From Pseudobdellovibrionaceae bacterium (GTDB lineage Bacteria > Bdellovibrionota > Bdellovibrionia > Bdellovibrionales > UBA1609), in NCBI GenBank assembly GCA_018663505.1, contig JABJQG010000003.1, positions 124,001 through 188,000 on the forward strand: a DNA stretch of 64,000 nucleotides, given 5' to 3'. Below are positions 27,664-37,134 of this stretch, piece by piece. Numbering within the stretch: the first letter of the stretch is position 1; each line of letters starts with the position of its first letter. Below the pieces are notes generated by a model. It had not been told where the DNA came from. It saw nothing but the letters and a program-made list of their open reading frames with translations, and ran no database searches. The position numbers and the translations under genes are program-made.

Positions 27664-30141
27664 ATGAATAGACTTCTTAAGAAATTTAAACGAGATATTA
27701 TAGCCATTGTCTGGGTGATGATGGGCTTATTTGTTGGCCTATCTTTGTACTCATATAACCCCCTAGATCCTTCTTTTCATTCTTCCAGTACATCATCCAT
27801 TGTAACAAACTATTGTGGATATTTTGGTTCTTTTTTAGCAGATCTGATGTATCAGTTTTTTGGCTTAAGTGCATGGATATTTGTACTTGGTGCGGTAAAG
27901 GTTTCATTTAATATTTTCACAGCACGTGATTTATTATGGGGTAAGTTTAGAATACTGTGGGGCGGTATTCTTATTTTTACATTTGCTAGTCTTATTGGAC
28001 TATACTGGCCCGAAGAGAAAATTTTTGATAACAGTATTCATCTATCAGGAATAACCGGGCTACTATTTTCTTCTTCGTTGCAAAAACTTTTTAACACAGC
28101 TGGGACTAGTGTCCTGTTGTGGTCATCGGCGATAGTGCTTTTTGTATTTTATACAGAAAAAACAGTGTATGAAATTTTGGAAAGCTCTAGACGTACTTCT
28201 GTAAGCTTTTTGTCTTTTGTAGGCACTAGCTTGTGGACCTTGGGTCTAGGTTTAATTCAATTTATTAAGATTCCTTCGTCATTTAAGTATAGACGAAAAG
28301 TAAGACCAACAAAAGTGGCAAGCGAAGAAGAGTACGAATATGAAGGTGAAGTAGAAGAAGCAGCTGAAGAGAGTGAATTTTTATTAGAAGATGATGCTGA
28401 CACACAGGCTCGTGATTTTGCAATTATGGAAGAAGTGGATGAGGAAGAAGAAACAAATTTTGTGATTGAAACTCCTAAAGCTAAGTCGGGCTTGTTTTCA
28501 TTTAATAAAAAAGAAGAATCTAAGAAGTCTAGGTTCTTTAAGTTTGATAAGAAATCGGCGTCGGCTAAGTCTAAGAAAAGAAAGAAATTAAAAATTAACT
28601 CTGCTATTAAAACACGAATTGAAAATTGGGAGTTACCTAAACTTTCATTTTTAGCAGATCCACCTATAGATCCTGAGAGTGTTTCTGAGAAAGAGTTAGC
28701 AAATAAAGCCAGGCTGTTAACAGAAAAGTTAGCGCAATTTAATATTGGTGGTGAAATTAAAGCCATAAAACCCGGCCCTGCAGTGACTATGTTTGAGTTT
28801 AAACCTAGTGCTGATGTTAAAATTTCAAAAATTTTAGATTTGGCAGACGATCTTTGTTTAGCATTAAGTAGTGAGTCTGTACGTATCATTGCCCCTATTC
28901 CGGGTCGAAATGTTGTGGGAATTGAAACCTCCAATAGTGTGCAGTCCACAGTTTATTTGAAAGAAGTGATTGCTATAGATGAGTTTTGGTCAGAGGACAT
29001 AAAGTTACCAGTACCCTTAGGACAACAAGCTAATGGAGAACCAAAAGTTGTTGATTTAAGGAAAATGCCACATTTACTCGTGGCAGGAACAACTGGCTCT
29101 GGAAAATCGGTATTTGTGGTCTCAATTTTGACAGCCTTAATTTATAGGCATTCACCAAAAACTTTAAGGTTAATTTTAGTTGATCCCAAGCAAGTGGATC
29201 TTTCTTTATTTGACGGAATCCCTCACTTGATTATGCCTACCATTAAAGAAGCTCAAAAATCTGTTATTGCTCTAAGGTGGTCCATCCGAGAAATGGAAAA
29301 ACGTTATCGTTCTATGTCACAGTTTGGGGCTCGTAACTTAGAATCTTTTAATGAAAAAACAGAGGCTCTAACAGATGAGCAACTCAAAGAACATGCTGAG
29401 ATTAATGCTCAGTTTGAAGAAGAAGGTAAGATTTCAGAAATGTATTTCTACGAGCCACAACCCTATATTGTAATAGTGGTTGAAGAGTTTGGTGACTTGA
29501 TGGCAGTGGATAAAGCAAACGTGGAACAAGGTGTTGTGCGTTTAGCCCAAATGGCTAGGGCAGCTGGAATACATTTAATTTTAGCTATGCAATCTCCAAG
29601 AAAAGATGTGGTTACTGGTTTAATAAAAACCAATATTCCAGGAAGAATTAGTTTTAAAGTGGCATCCAAGTTAGATTCACGCGTGATTCTAGATGAGTCA
29701 GGTGCTGAACGATTATTAGCTCGAGGGGATATGTTATTTTTAGCTCCTGGAGTCTCTAAACCTCAACGACATCACGGAGCATGGTTAACCGAAGATGAAA
29801 TTAGCACAGTGATCCGTTTTTGGTCTAATCAAGGGGAGCCTGAGTATGATGAGCTTGCAATCAACGCCTTAGATGGAACAGGTGGCGGATTTGAGCTTGG
29901 CGGTTTAGGTGGTGATTCTGAAAAATCAGGAGATGATGAGTATGATGAGAGGTATGATGAGATTGTTTCCTTTATCTCTAGTCAGAAAACAGTGAGCGCT
30001 TCATTTTTACAAAGAAAATTTCGTTTAGGCTACCCAAGAGCAGCAAGGGTTATTGAGGTATTAGAATCTGAGGGCGTTGTTGGCCCGGCAAGTGGATCCA
30101 AGCCCAGAAAAGTTCTTATTAATTCCTATGAGGAAAAATGA
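27664..30141 (+). CDS. ftsK: DNA translocase FtsK
   Basis: 825 residues. About four membrane helices in the first 190 residues, an acidic and Lys-rich linker (about 215-315), then the motor: beta domain (AIKPGPAVTMFEFKPS), Walker A GTTGSGKSVFVVS, Walker B IVIVVEEFGDLM, and the C-terminal gamma winged helix (VSASFLQRKFRLGYPRAARVIE) that reads orientation sequences. It pumps chromosome ends through the division septum. The gene ends with TGA overlapping the next start. Confidence 0.95.
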   Translation: MNRLLKKFKRDIIAIVWVMMGLFVGLSLYSYNPLDPSFHSSSTSSIVTNYCGYFGSFLADLMYQFFGLSAWIFVLGAVKVSFNIFTARDLLWGKFRILWGGILIFTFASLIGLYWPEEKIFDNSIHLSGITGLLFSSSLQKLFNTAGTSVLLWSSAIVLFVFYTEKTVYEILESSRRTSVSFLSFVGTSLWTLGLGLIQFIKIPSSFKYRRKVRPTKVASEEEYEYEGEVEEAAEESEFLLEDDADTQARDFAIMEEVDEEEETNFVIETPKAKSGLFSFNKKEESKKSRFFKFDKKSASAKSKKRKKLKINSAIKTRIENWELPKLSFLADPPIDPESVSEKELANKARLLTEKLAQFNIGGEIKAIKPGPAVTMFEFKPSADVKISKILDLADDLCLALSSESVRIIAPIPGRNVVGIETSNSVQSTVYLKEVIAIDEFWSEDIKLPVPLGQQANGEPKVVDLRKMPHLLVAGTTGSGKSVFVVSILTALIYRHSPKTLRLILVDPKQVDLSLFDGIPHLIMPTIKEAQKSVIALRWSIREMEKRYRSMSQFGARNLESFNEKTEALTDEQLKEHAEINAQFEEEGKISEMYFYEPQPYIVIVVEEFGDLMAVDKANVEQGVVRLAQMARAAGIHLILAMQSPRKDVVTGLIKTNIPGRISFKVASKLDSRVILDESGAERLLARGDMLFLAPGVSKPQRHHGAWLTEDEISTVIRFWSNQGEPEYDELAINALDGTGGGFELGGLGGDSEKSGDDEYDERYDEIVSFISSQKTVSASFLQRKFRLGYPRAARVIEVLESEGVVGPASGSKPRKVLINSYEEK

Positions 30142-30473
30142 AATATTTTTGCTTTATAATTGCAATAGGGTTTCAGGTGGTAACTACACAGGCTGCCATC
30201 ACTGAACTGAGTTGTGAACTGAGTGAGAATTATCAGTTAATGAGAAAATCAAAACTTAAAATTAAAGATAAAACCTCCATGGTGTTTTATGACAAAGAAG
30301 CCTACAGAATTAATATTAAGAGCTTGGGAGGGAATACATATGAATATGAATTTTATGACAGAACTCTACCTAGCAAATACTATACAACGGGCGTATTAAA
30401 CGAAAGTAATAATTTATTAAAATTCGAAACCTGGAGTAGAGATCTGTTAATTTCTTTTAAATGTAGACGGTAA
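30138..30473 (+). CDS. Small secreted protein, unknown function
   Basis: 111 residues with signal peptide (MKYFCFIIAIGFQVVTTQAA). Two Cys (ELSCELSE and SFKCRR) may pair. Mature part is beta-like with Tyr and Lys. The ATG overlaps the ftsK stop (ATGA), so it is translated from the ftsK message. No family recognised. Confidence 0.65.
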   Translation: MKYFCFIIAIGFQVVTTQAAITELSCELSENYQLMRKSKLKIKDKTSMVFYDKEAYRINIKSLGGNTYEYEFYDRTLPSKYYTTGVLNESNNLLKFETWSRDLLISFKCRR

Positions 30474-30540
30474 ATAGATTGCTTGGTTATCGGTGGCTGA
30501 TAGGTTTCAGAGTGGTGTATCTTATGTAAATCTTATGACG

Positions 30541-30590
30541 CTGTAAGTCCCAAAGGTGAGCTGGCACCTTACGAAAGTCCAGATTGGGCT
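30541..30590. other. Possible structured leader ahead of the next gene
   Basis: AAGGTG (30553-30558) and CACCTT (30565-30570) form a hairpin, and an outer pairing of AGTCCCAA with TTGGGCT encloses it with one U-G. This lies about 85-135 bases upstream of the start at 30675, in a 201-base gap. No known riboswitch class was recognised. The AAGGTG/GGCACCTT core also appears in degenerate form near 37100 and 38390. Confidence 0.3.
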
Positions 30591-30674
30591 GTGCTTTGGT
30601 CAATGTGTTGCAACGGATTTTGATCAATGTTGCGATGATAAAAAATAAAATAATTTTTCTATAAGGAGATAACT

Positions 30675-31250
30675 ATGAAAATCATTTTAGCTTTATTAGT
30701 GTCAGTATTAGCTGCACCGAGCATTGCCGCAGAATTAAATATTACTTCAATTTTTAATTATGCAAAATTACAACAAACAGTAATGGATCAAGCGGAAACG
30801 CAAAATTTAGGTTGGAAAGTTGGCGATAGTGCTGATTACTCAATCAATATGGGATTTATTAAGGGAACAATGAAGTCTTTTGTTAGAGAAGAAACTTCTG
30901 AGGGATATTGGGTTGAGCAAAATGTTGATCTAATGATTCAAAAATCAAAAGTTGAAATTCTTTTTGATAAAGCAACAGGTCAAGTTCTTCAGTTCTTAGT
31001 AAATGGCCAGAAACAAGAAATGCCAAACCCTGAAGATCAAGAAATTGTGGATATGCAAGAAGCGAATATTACTGTTCCTGCTGGAACTTTTGATTGTATA
31101 TACGTGAAAATTCTTAATAAAAAGGATAACAGCGAATCTGAAGCTTGGATTAATCCAAATGAAATTCCAATATCTGGTTTGTTAAAGCAGCTTTCAAATA
31201 GCCAGTTTGGTAAAGTGACTGTTGAGCTTAAATCTTTCCAAAAAAACTAA
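30675..31250 (+). CDS. Secreted DUF3108-like protein
   Basis: 191 residues with signal peptide ending APSIAA. Beta-rich; near residue 135 it has ANITVPAGTFDCIYVKI and then AWINPNEIPISGLLK, a pattern like DUF3108 and related periplasmic lipocalin-like folds, in which the protein folds into a half-barrel. The exact family is not certain. AAGGAGATAAC is a good ribosome site. A terminator follows, so it is a single-gene unit. Confidence 0.65.
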   Translation: MKIILALLVSVLAAPSIAAELNITSIFNYAKLQQTVMDQAETQNLGWKVGDSADYSINMGFIKGTMKSFVREETSEGYWVEQNVDLMIQKSKVEILFDKATGQVLQFLVNGQKQEMPNPEDQEIVDMQEANITVPAGTFDCIYVKILNKKDNSESEAWINPNEIPISGLLKQLSNSQFGKVTVELKSFQKN

Positions 31251-31283
31251 TTTGACCATAATAGTTATAATTTCAATTTAATT

Positions 31284-31315
31284 AAAAAGGCTGTATTTCT
31301 TACAGCCTTTTTTTT
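31284..31315 (+). terminator. Rho-independent terminator
   Basis: AAGGCTGTA and TACAGCCTT pair perfectly around a four-base loop, with eight or more T after it. It ends the secreted protein gene just upstream of the dap operon. Confidence 0.88.
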
Positions 31316-31327
31316 ATACTCATACCC

Positions 31328-31543
31328 ATGATTCGTTTATTACTAATTTGTAGTTTTATTTATTTGTCAGCTTGTGGGGTCAAAGGTCCTCCTAGGCCAC
31401 CTTTAAAACCTTCAGTGCTGGGCCGTGGAAAACCACATTTTCAAGGTGCAACAAAGGAAATGGCTTATGATAAGATTCCGTCTTTGGATATACAAAAAAC
31501 TGATGATGATGAAGACAAAGTGAATACAAAAAAGAAAAAATAG
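31328..31543 (+). CDS. Small LptM-like (YifL) lipoprotein
   Basis: 71 residues. MIRLLLICSFIYLSAC is a lipoprotein signal and the mature start CGVKGPPRPPLKP matches the short LptM/YifL motif C-G-x-K-G-P. In E. coli LptM helps LptD assembly, and small lipoproteins of this family often sit beside lysine-pathway genes (lysA, dapF). Here it lies just before dapA. The tail is charged (DDDEDKVNTKKKK). Confidence 0.75.
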   Translation: MIRLLLICSFIYLSACGVKGPPRPPLKPSVLGRGKPHFQGATKEMAYDKIPSLDIQKTDDDEDKVNTKKKK

Positions 31544-31568
31544 TACGAGAATTCAAAGGAAGGTTATT

Positions 31569-32450
31569 ATGACAACGGATTTTTCTGGTGTTTATACGGC
31601 ACTTATAACCCCATTTAATAAGGGTGAAGTTGATTTTGATAGTTTAAAGTCTTTAATTGAGTTTCAAAAAACAAATGGGATTCAAGGGTTTGTGGTTAAT
31701 GGCACTACAGCAGAAAGTCCCACATTAGATTTAGCTGAAGTTGAAAACATTTACAGATTTGTGCGTAAAGAATTTGACGGGAAAGTTATTGTAGGTACAG
31801 GATCTAATTCCACAAAAAAAACCATTGAGCTTACTGAAAAAGCCAAACAGTGGGGGGCAGATGGTGCTTTAGTTGTGACCCCTTATTATAATAAACCCAC
31901 TCAGCAAGGCGTTGTTGCACATTTTAAAGCTGTGGCAAACTCTGTGGATATCCCAATTATTTTATATAATGTACCCACAAGAACAATTACTCCTATAGAT
32001 TTAGAAAGTATTCTGCAGCTCAGTGAGCACAAGAATATTGTTTCTGTAAAAGAATCTCAGGGTGATATGAATTTTTCTAAAAAGTTGATCACAAAACTGG
32101 ATCCTAGTTTTCAGGTACTCAGTGGAGATGATGTTACTTGTTTTGAGCAGATGCTTTTGGGTGGTGTTGGTGTTATATCGGTGATTTCACATTTGATTCC
32201 AAAACAGTTTAATGAGCTGTGTGTGAAAGCTAGAAATAAAGATGATTCATATATTGCCGATTATAATAAATATAGTGAGCTTCTAAAGCAATTATATATA
32301 GTATCAAATCCAATACCTGTTAAAGCGGCATTAAAACATATGGACATTATTGCTTCTGCAGAAATGCGGTTGCCTTTAATTGAGCTGGATGAAGAAAATA
32401 GTGCTAATATGAAAAACACATTAGATGGCTTAGGTCTTTTAGGGAATTAA
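31569..32450 (+). CDS. dapA: 4-hydroxy-tetrahydrodipicolinate synthase
   Basis: 293 residues, usual length. NGTTAESPTL (substrate-binding TT pair), PYYNKPTQQG (proton-relay Tyr), YNVPTRTITP and SVKESQGDMN (Schiff-base Lys) are intact. It condenses pyruvate with aspartate semialdehyde, the first step of the lysine/diaminopimelate branch needed for peptidoglycan. AAAGGAAGG precedes the ATG; dapB starts one base past its stop. Confidence 0.95.
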   Translation: MTTDFSGVYTALITPFNKGEVDFDSLKSLIEFQKTNGIQGFVVNGTTAESPTLDLAEVENIYRFVRKEFDGKVIVGTGSNSTKKTIELTEKAKQWGADGALVVTPYYNKPTQQGVVAHFKAVANSVDIPIILYNVPTRTITPIDLESILQLSEHKNIVSVKESQGDMNFSKKLITKLDPSFQVLSGDDVTCFEQMLLGGVGVISVISHLIPKQFNELCVKARNKDDSYIADYNKYSELLKQLYIVSNPIPVKAALKHMDIIASAEMRLPLIELDEENSANMKNTLDGLGLLGN

Positions 32451-32451
32451 A

Positions 32452-33120
32452 ATGAAAAAAGTTTTGTTATCAGGTGCCACTGGAAAAATGGGTTTAGAAA
32501 TTCAACATATCATTAGTGGTGAAAATGATTTAGTGTTGGCAAAAGGGTTTTCTAAAGGTGACAGTTTAGGTGACTTTACTGACAACGCAGATTTACTTAT
32601 AGATTTTTCTAATCCAGATTTTTTTGAACAAGCTTTAGAATACTGTCTCAAAAATAATATTGCATTTATTTCTGGAACGACGGGTTTGTTAGATAAACAT
32701 TTCCAACAACTTAGTAAGGCCTCGGAGAGTATAGCCGTTTTATGGGCGCCTAATATGAGTGTTGGAGTGCATTTAATGAGTGAAATGTTTCGAGTTTTTG
32801 AAGAAAATAAAAACTTTGATTTTCAAATTGAAGAAATCCATCATAAACACAAGGTTGATGCCCCTAGTGGAACTGCTAAATTTCTACAGAAACAAATTGA
32901 ATCACATGGCATAAAAACAGTTGATGCACCTGTGGCCTTAAGAGGTGGCGGAGTGTTTGGTGTTCACCAACTATTTGCTTTTTCTGAAGAAGAAGTTTTA
33001 AGTATAAAGCATGAGGCTTTAAACAGAACTGTTTTTGCTAAAGGAGCTGTGCGTGCAGCTATTTGGCTGGCAAAACAGCCCAAGGGACTTTACGAATTTA
33101 AAAACGTTTTGGGATTTTAA
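32452..33120 (+). CDS. dapB: 4-hydroxy-tetrahydrodipicolinate reductase, short form
   Basis: 222 residues, shorter than E. coli DapB (273) but like the short forms in other phyla. The nucleotide-binding start is VLLSGATGKMGLEIQ and the active-site segment is EEIHHKHKVDAPSGTAKF. It reduces the DapA product to tetrahydrodipicolinate. It is in a tight operon: dapA ends 1 base before it and the next gene starts 2 bases after. Confidence 0.93.
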   Translation: MKKVLLSGATGKMGLEIQHIISGENDLVLAKGFSKGDSLGDFTDNADLLIDFSNPDFFEQALEYCLKNNIAFISGTTGLLDKHFQQLSKASESIAVLWAPNMSVGVHLMSEMFRVFEENKNFDFQIEEIHHKHKVDAPSGTAKFLQKQIESHGIKTVDAPVALRGGGVFGVHQLFAFSEEEVLSIKHEALNRTVFAKGAVRAAIWLAKQPKGLYEFKNVLGF

Positions 33121-33122
33121 GA

Positions 33123-33644
33123 ATGGCACAGGAAAAAAATGCACTAATTACAGTAGTTTCTTACTTAACTACAGACCAAACAGTGTTAAAGACAGTTTTA
33201 GGTTACTTAAAAGATTATATTGATATTGAAAAGATATCTTCTGTATATCAGGTGATGGGAAAACCTTTAAATATCTCTAGTGTGCATGATATACGCTCTA
33301 CAGAAAGTTATCGTGGATTATGTGTTTGTTTAAAATGTTCCACAACACTTGAGGCTAGGGAATTAGTAAATAAAATCAGTGTAATTCTTGAAAAATCCCC
33401 TAACAGAATAAGGAAAGAAATTAAGATTTACTTACTGGCTTTTGAGGCGCAAACAAAAATGACTCAAGATTTAAGTTTGCCCTTTCCTGAATGGCACAAT
33501 CGCCCAGAGTTGATTGTACCTGCTGCAGATATCTGGCACGATTATAATCATCCTGTGCTTAATGAAACCATTGGTCATTTAGCTAAAAAATATCAATTGG
33601 ATAACTGGGGTGAGTTTTTCACACAAGGTGATGAATTAGTTTAA
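33123..33644 (+). CDS. Degenerate HPPK-like protein
   Basis: 173 residues that follow the layout of 6-hydroxymethyl-7,8-dihydropterin pyrophosphokinase (FolK): ISSVYQVMGKP in place of SSxYETxP, GLCVCLKCSTTLEARELVNK in place of the FLN...T.L segment, and LPFPEWHNRPELIVPAA in place of LPHPR...R.FVL.PL. But the catalytic D-x-D of the TIDLDLL strand is replaced: the matching strand reads EIKIYLLAF, with Lys and Tyr in place of the two Asp. The N-terminal GSNLGD motif is also missing. Folate-kinase activity is therefore unlikely. It is set tightly between dapB and a transaldolase gene. Confidence 0.65.
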   Translation: MAQEKNALITVVSYLTTDQTVLKTVLGYLKDYIDIEKISSVYQVMGKPLNISSVHDIRSTESYRGLCVCLKCSTTLEARELVNKISVILEKSPNRIRKEIKIYLLAFEAQTKMTQDLSLPFPEWHNRPELIVPAADIWHDYNHPVLNETIGHLAKKYQLDNWGEFFTQGDELV

Positions 33645-33668
33645 GTACAGCGTTTAAAGGAGAGAAAA

Positions 33669-34307
33669 ATGAAATTTTTTATAGATACAGCAGACATTGA
33701 AGAAATTAAATTAGCCAACAAAATGGGAATACTTGATGGTGTGACAACAAATCCATCTTTAATTGCTAAGACAGGAAGAGATCATTTTGAAGTGATTACA
33801 GAAATTTGTAAAGAAATTTCGGGGCCAGTTTCAGCTGAAGTATTAAGTCTTGATGCTGAAGGAATATACAAAGAAGGGCTGGAATTAGCTAAGATTGCTG
33901 ACAATGTGGTGATTAAAGTTCCTATGGGTGAGTCGGCCATGCCTGCTGTTAAGCGTTTTGCCGCTGATGGTATTAAAACCAATGTGACTTTGATTTTCTC
34001 AGCTGTTCAAGCCTTACTGGTAGCTAAGGCTGGAGCAACTTATGTGTCTCCTTTTGTTGGTCGTTTAGATGACATTGGAAACGAAGGAATGCTACTTATT
34101 GAGCAAATTCGTCAAATTTTTACGAATTATGATTTTGCTACAGAGATTTTGGTGGCAAGCATTAGAAGCCCTCAACATATTTTAGATTCGGCAATCATTG
34201 GAGCGGATGTTGCCACAGTTCCATTAAAAGTTATTTCGCAACTATCACAACATCCTTTAACTGATCGAGGGATTGAACAATTTCTTAAAGATGCAGGCGC
34301 TCATTGA
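33669..34307 (+). CDS. talC: Transaldolase-like protein (TalC/FSA type)
   Basis: 212 residues, the short transaldolase class. [20 protein letters not shown] and [14 protein letters not shown] open the barrel; the Schiff-base Lys is in VVIKVPMGE, and [20 protein letters not shown] follows. It would move a dihydroxyacetone unit in the pentose phosphate pathway, or act as a fructose-6-phosphate aldolase. AAGGAGAGAAAA precedes the ATG. It overlaps the next start by one base. Confidence 0.92.
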   Translation: MKFFIDTADIEEIKLANKMGILDGVTTNPSLIAKTGRDHFEVITEICKEISGPVSAEVLSLDAEGIYKEGLELAKIADNVVIKVPMGESAMPAVKRFAADGIKTNVTLIFSAVQALLVAKAGATYVSPFVGRLDDIGNEGMLLIEQIRQIFTNYDFATEILVASIRSPQHILDSAIIGADVATVPLKVISQLSQHPLTDRGIEQFLKDAGAH

Positions 34308-34765
34308 TGAAATTAGTGAAATTAATTTTCGTACTAAATTTAGTCCACACCATATTAGGTTGTGCAAATCACGCAATGAGTGTTGATGGAATAAATAACC
34401 CTTTAGTTCAAATTAAAGCGAGTGTTATTAAAAGCTTACCTTTGGGTCTTAGAAAGAGCAGTATTAACGGGAGAGAGTTTGAGTCTAAATTTTATGTTGT
34501 TAAAGGTAAAAAAGCGGTGGCCGCAAAGAGCCGGCCATTAAGAAATATGGCTAGAATTACCATTTTGGGAGACCGAAGGCCTTATACCATTGAGGTTAAG
34601 GTCTTTGTGCAAAAAAGAGTTGGGTATTCTGATATAAATGGTCATGTATATAAAAATTTAAGATATGATAAACAGCAGGCTAGACATATAGCCCAAGGTA
34701 TTAAAAAAAGGCTAACCAATCGTCGGGAAGATATGAACGTTATTGACGATTTCCGTGTATTTTAA
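34307..34765 (+). CDS. Small lipoprotein of unknown function
   Basis: 152 residues from the ATG at 34307, whose first base is the last base of the talC stop (TGATG). [19 protein letters not shown] is a lipoprotein signal. The mature part is very basic, with beta-like pattern (RITILGDRRPYTIEVKVFV) and a C-terminal ERRE-like basic helix. No family recognised; it may work with the large secreted protein encoded next. Confidence 0.65.
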   Translation: MKLVKLIFVLNLVHTILGCANHAMSVDGINNPLVQIKASVIKSLPLGLRKSSINGREFESKFYVVKGKKAVAAKSRPLRNMARITILGDRRPYTIEVKVFVQKRVGYSDINGHVYKNLRYDKQQARHIAQGIKKRLTNRREDMNVIDDFRVF

Positions 34766-34809
34766 ATATGATGGAGCTGTAGATCAAATAAACCTAAGGA
34801 CGGGTATTT

Positions 34810-36972
34810 TTGAAAAAAAAATTCGGTGGATTTTCACAATTAGCTTTAATTTTGGGTTTAGTATTACCCCAATTAACGGCTTTAAAAAAAGATGACTTTC
34901 GTGGTGTGGCTCAAGCCCTCACCATTCAGTTACCTACTGCCACTCCTGTTTATGCTGCATTTTACGATAGTCTAGATATTAGCTTTACTATGCGAGAGCA
35001 AAGTATGGAAAATCTGCAAGAGTTAGAAATTAGTGAGAGTTTTCTTCCTGTTTTTAGAGGAAAGAAAATAGAGACAATTATAGCCAGTTCAAAAAGTACT
35101 CGATCCTCTATTTCTCAGAAACAGTGGCAGCCATTAAAAGGCATAGAGGTTTCTGCGGCTTTACCAATTAAACAACAAAGACCAAAAGTTTTAAGCGCAG
35201 AAGAATATGGAAAAATAAATAATTCACCAGCAAGTACCGTGAATAATGCACTTCCATTTAATCTTGCTGAGACTATTGGACAAAATAAAAAACCAAAAGT
35301 GAATGAAATGGATTATGTCACAAGAGTTAATTATCTTGTTGGCGAACAACTAAAGTCAGCTTCAAAAAATCCTTCCACAAAATTTTCAGGTGTATATATT
35401 AGTAGAACGAAGAAAAACAAAGAGGAAATACAATCACATGGACAAGCTGGCACAGAGAAAGCCAATGATGAGGAGTCAGTAGGCCTATTTGGTAATCAAG
35501 AGCAAGTGGAATATTATGAGCCACGATCAGTAAGTGGAGTTATTCGCCTTAAAGATGGCATTTTGTTTACAGGTAGAAATTTAGTTATTAGCCAATATTA
35601 TGGCAACCAAAGAATGGCTTCTGGATATATAAAAGTAGAAGATGAAGTTAGCTTTAATATATCTCTGAATGGTGCTTTGGGTTATGTTGTGGGTGAAATT
35701 TTTAATGATGAAGGCGAATTATTAGGTTATGGCGAATTAAAAATAAAAGATTTACCAGCATTAGGAAGTAACGAAGATCAAGTTAGAGATGTGGAGCTAG
35801 TTTTAAAATCTATTAAAGCTGGAATTCGTGGACAGGTCATTTCGGCATATAGTTATAAAGATGATATTCAGTTGGTAGATGGCCTGCAGCTTCTCAGTTA
35901 CGATGGCGCCGAACCCATCGTCGTTAAAAGTGATGGGGGATTCGAAATATTAAATGTAGAAAGAAATTCCTCTTTAGTCGTGCAGGCAAAAGCACCTCAT
36001 CACTGGGGAGCCTTAAGTTTAGTGCATGAGGGTGTTAAACAGCAAATCCAAATGTTTCATAAAAACTATTTAAAATCATTTTTAGACCAAGTCACTAAAG
36101 GCGAACTCAGTTTAGAAGATATTAGTGAGTTTGGAATTATTTGGGGTCAAGTTTCAAAAGAAGGAAAGCCTCAAAGTAATATAAAAGTGGAAATAGCTGG
36201 CGAGTATATGAAGCCAATATACTTTTCTGGATTCTTGCCAGATCTTGAAAGAGATAGCACATCTGATAATGGTTTCTTTGTTTTTATCAATGTCCCAAAG
36301 GGTATGAAGTTAGTTAGAACTTATGAAGAAGTGGGAGATCGTGTCACTTATAACCCAGCCACAATATTACCAGTGGCAGCGGAACATGTGTCATATGTAG
36401 ATATTGAAGTGAATAATCAAGAACAAATTACCGGTGAAATTGTGAAATTCACCAACGAACTTCAGCCACTAAGTGGGGATTTACAGGTAGTTGGCTCCGG
36501 ACAATCTATTGGTTTTAATAAAAATTTATTTGAAATTGAAGTAGAAGCTACAAATAAAGGTCACTATGTAGAAATAGATGCTGGTGAAGAATATGAATTG
36601 TCACAGGTTTGGATGCCAAAAAATTCAAGACATACCATTATACCGGTCATGGAAAAAGCATGGGTGAATCAAATGGCAGCAAAAATTGGTGTACCCATAG
36701 AAAGTGATAAAGGTATTGCTATTGGATTTATGGATAACACACGTTATGAAATAGAAGTAGTGAACGATGATTTAAATCAAGAAATGCAAATTGTTTTTTT
36801 TAATCATAGAGGTGAATTTCATTCCACAACTGAACCAGCTATTGATGGTGGTTTTATACTCTTTAATTTAGAAAAAGGTTATAATCAAATTTCCGTGAAT
36901 TTAGAAAATGCAACGGATTCTAAATACCTTAAAGCTTTGATGATTTCACCAGAAGTGCTTTCGATATTTTAA
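34810..36972 (+). CDS. Large secreted protein with carboxypeptidase-regulatory-like beta modules
   Basis: 720 residues from a TTG start, preceded by TAAGGACGGG. The N-terminal hydrophobic segment (FSQLALILGLVLPQLTAL) is a signal or anchor. Residues about 245-520 contain repeated beta-sandwich units of the regulatory type: GQVISAYSYKDDIQ with DGGFEILNVE, and IWGQVSKEGKPQSNIKVEIAG with DNGFFVFINVP. The rest is beta-rich with no catalytic motif. Likely a surface or periplasmic scaffold. It ends the dap-talC run, though the link to lysine synthesis is probably only transcriptional. Confidence 0.65.
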   Translation: MKKKFGGFSQLALILGLVLPQLTALKKDDFRGVAQALTIQLPTATPVYAAFYDSLDISFTMREQSMENLQELEISESFLPVFRGKKIETIIASSKSTRSSISQKQWQPLKGIEVSAALPIKQQRPKVLSAEEYGKINNSPASTVNNALPFNLAETIGQNKKPKVNEMDYVTRVNYLVGEQLKSASKNPSTKFSGVYISRTKKNKEEIQSHGQAGTEKANDEESVGLFGNQEQVEYYEPRSVSGVIRLKDGILFTGRNLVISQYYGNQRMASGYIKVEDEVSFNISLNGALGYVVGEIFNDEGELLGYGELKIKDLPALGSNEDQVRDVELVLKSIKAGIRGQVISAYSYKDDIQLVDGLQLLSYDGAEPIVVKSDGGFEILNVERNSSLVVQAKAPHHWGALSLVHEGVKQQIQMFHKNYLKSFLDQVTKGELSLEDISEFGIIWGQVSKEGKPQSNIKVEIAGEYMKPIYFSGFLPDLERDSTSDNGFFVFINVPKGMKLVRTYEEVGDRVTYNPATILPVAAEHVSYVDIEVNNQEQITGEIVKFTNELQPLSGDLQVVGSGQSIGFNKNLFEIEVEATNKGHYVEIDAGEEYELSQVWMPKNSRHTIIPVMEKAWVNQMAAKIGVPIESDKGIAIGFMDNTRYEIEVVNDDLNQEMQIVFFNHRGEFHSTTEPAIDGGFILFNLEKGYNQISVNLENATDSKYLKALMISPEVLSIF

Positions 36973-37082
36973 ATTTTGAATATAGAATTTGAATTTATTG
37001 TAGAGTAAGTCTTAATGTTTTTTGAATTCAGTTATTTCGGATCTCGCACTAATGAAGCGAAGGCTTTGTCTATACAAAAAGA

Positions 37083-37112
37083 CAAAGTGCATCTGAAAAA
37101 ATGCCTGACAAC
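37083..37112. repeat. Degenerate repeat, copy 1
   Basis: An AAGTGCATC ... ATGCCTGACAAC block with an A-rich middle. It resembles copy 2 at 38366-38393 with one indel and several changes. Both flank the minus-strand gene 37135-38139. Confidence 0.4.
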
Positions 37113-37134
37113 TTTTTAAAAATTGAACCTAAGC

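Noticed and set aside
28257-28949. 230-codon minus-strand frame inside ftsK
   Set aside because: Antisense to a well-conserved FtsK region with intact motifs; no ribosome site and Ser-rich composition of an antisense shadow.
11463-31395. 14-base match GGGTCAAAGGTCCT between the sdhC upstream region and the LptM-like gene
   Set aside because: One copy is coding for the conserved C-G-V-K-G-P start, so the match is best seen as chance.
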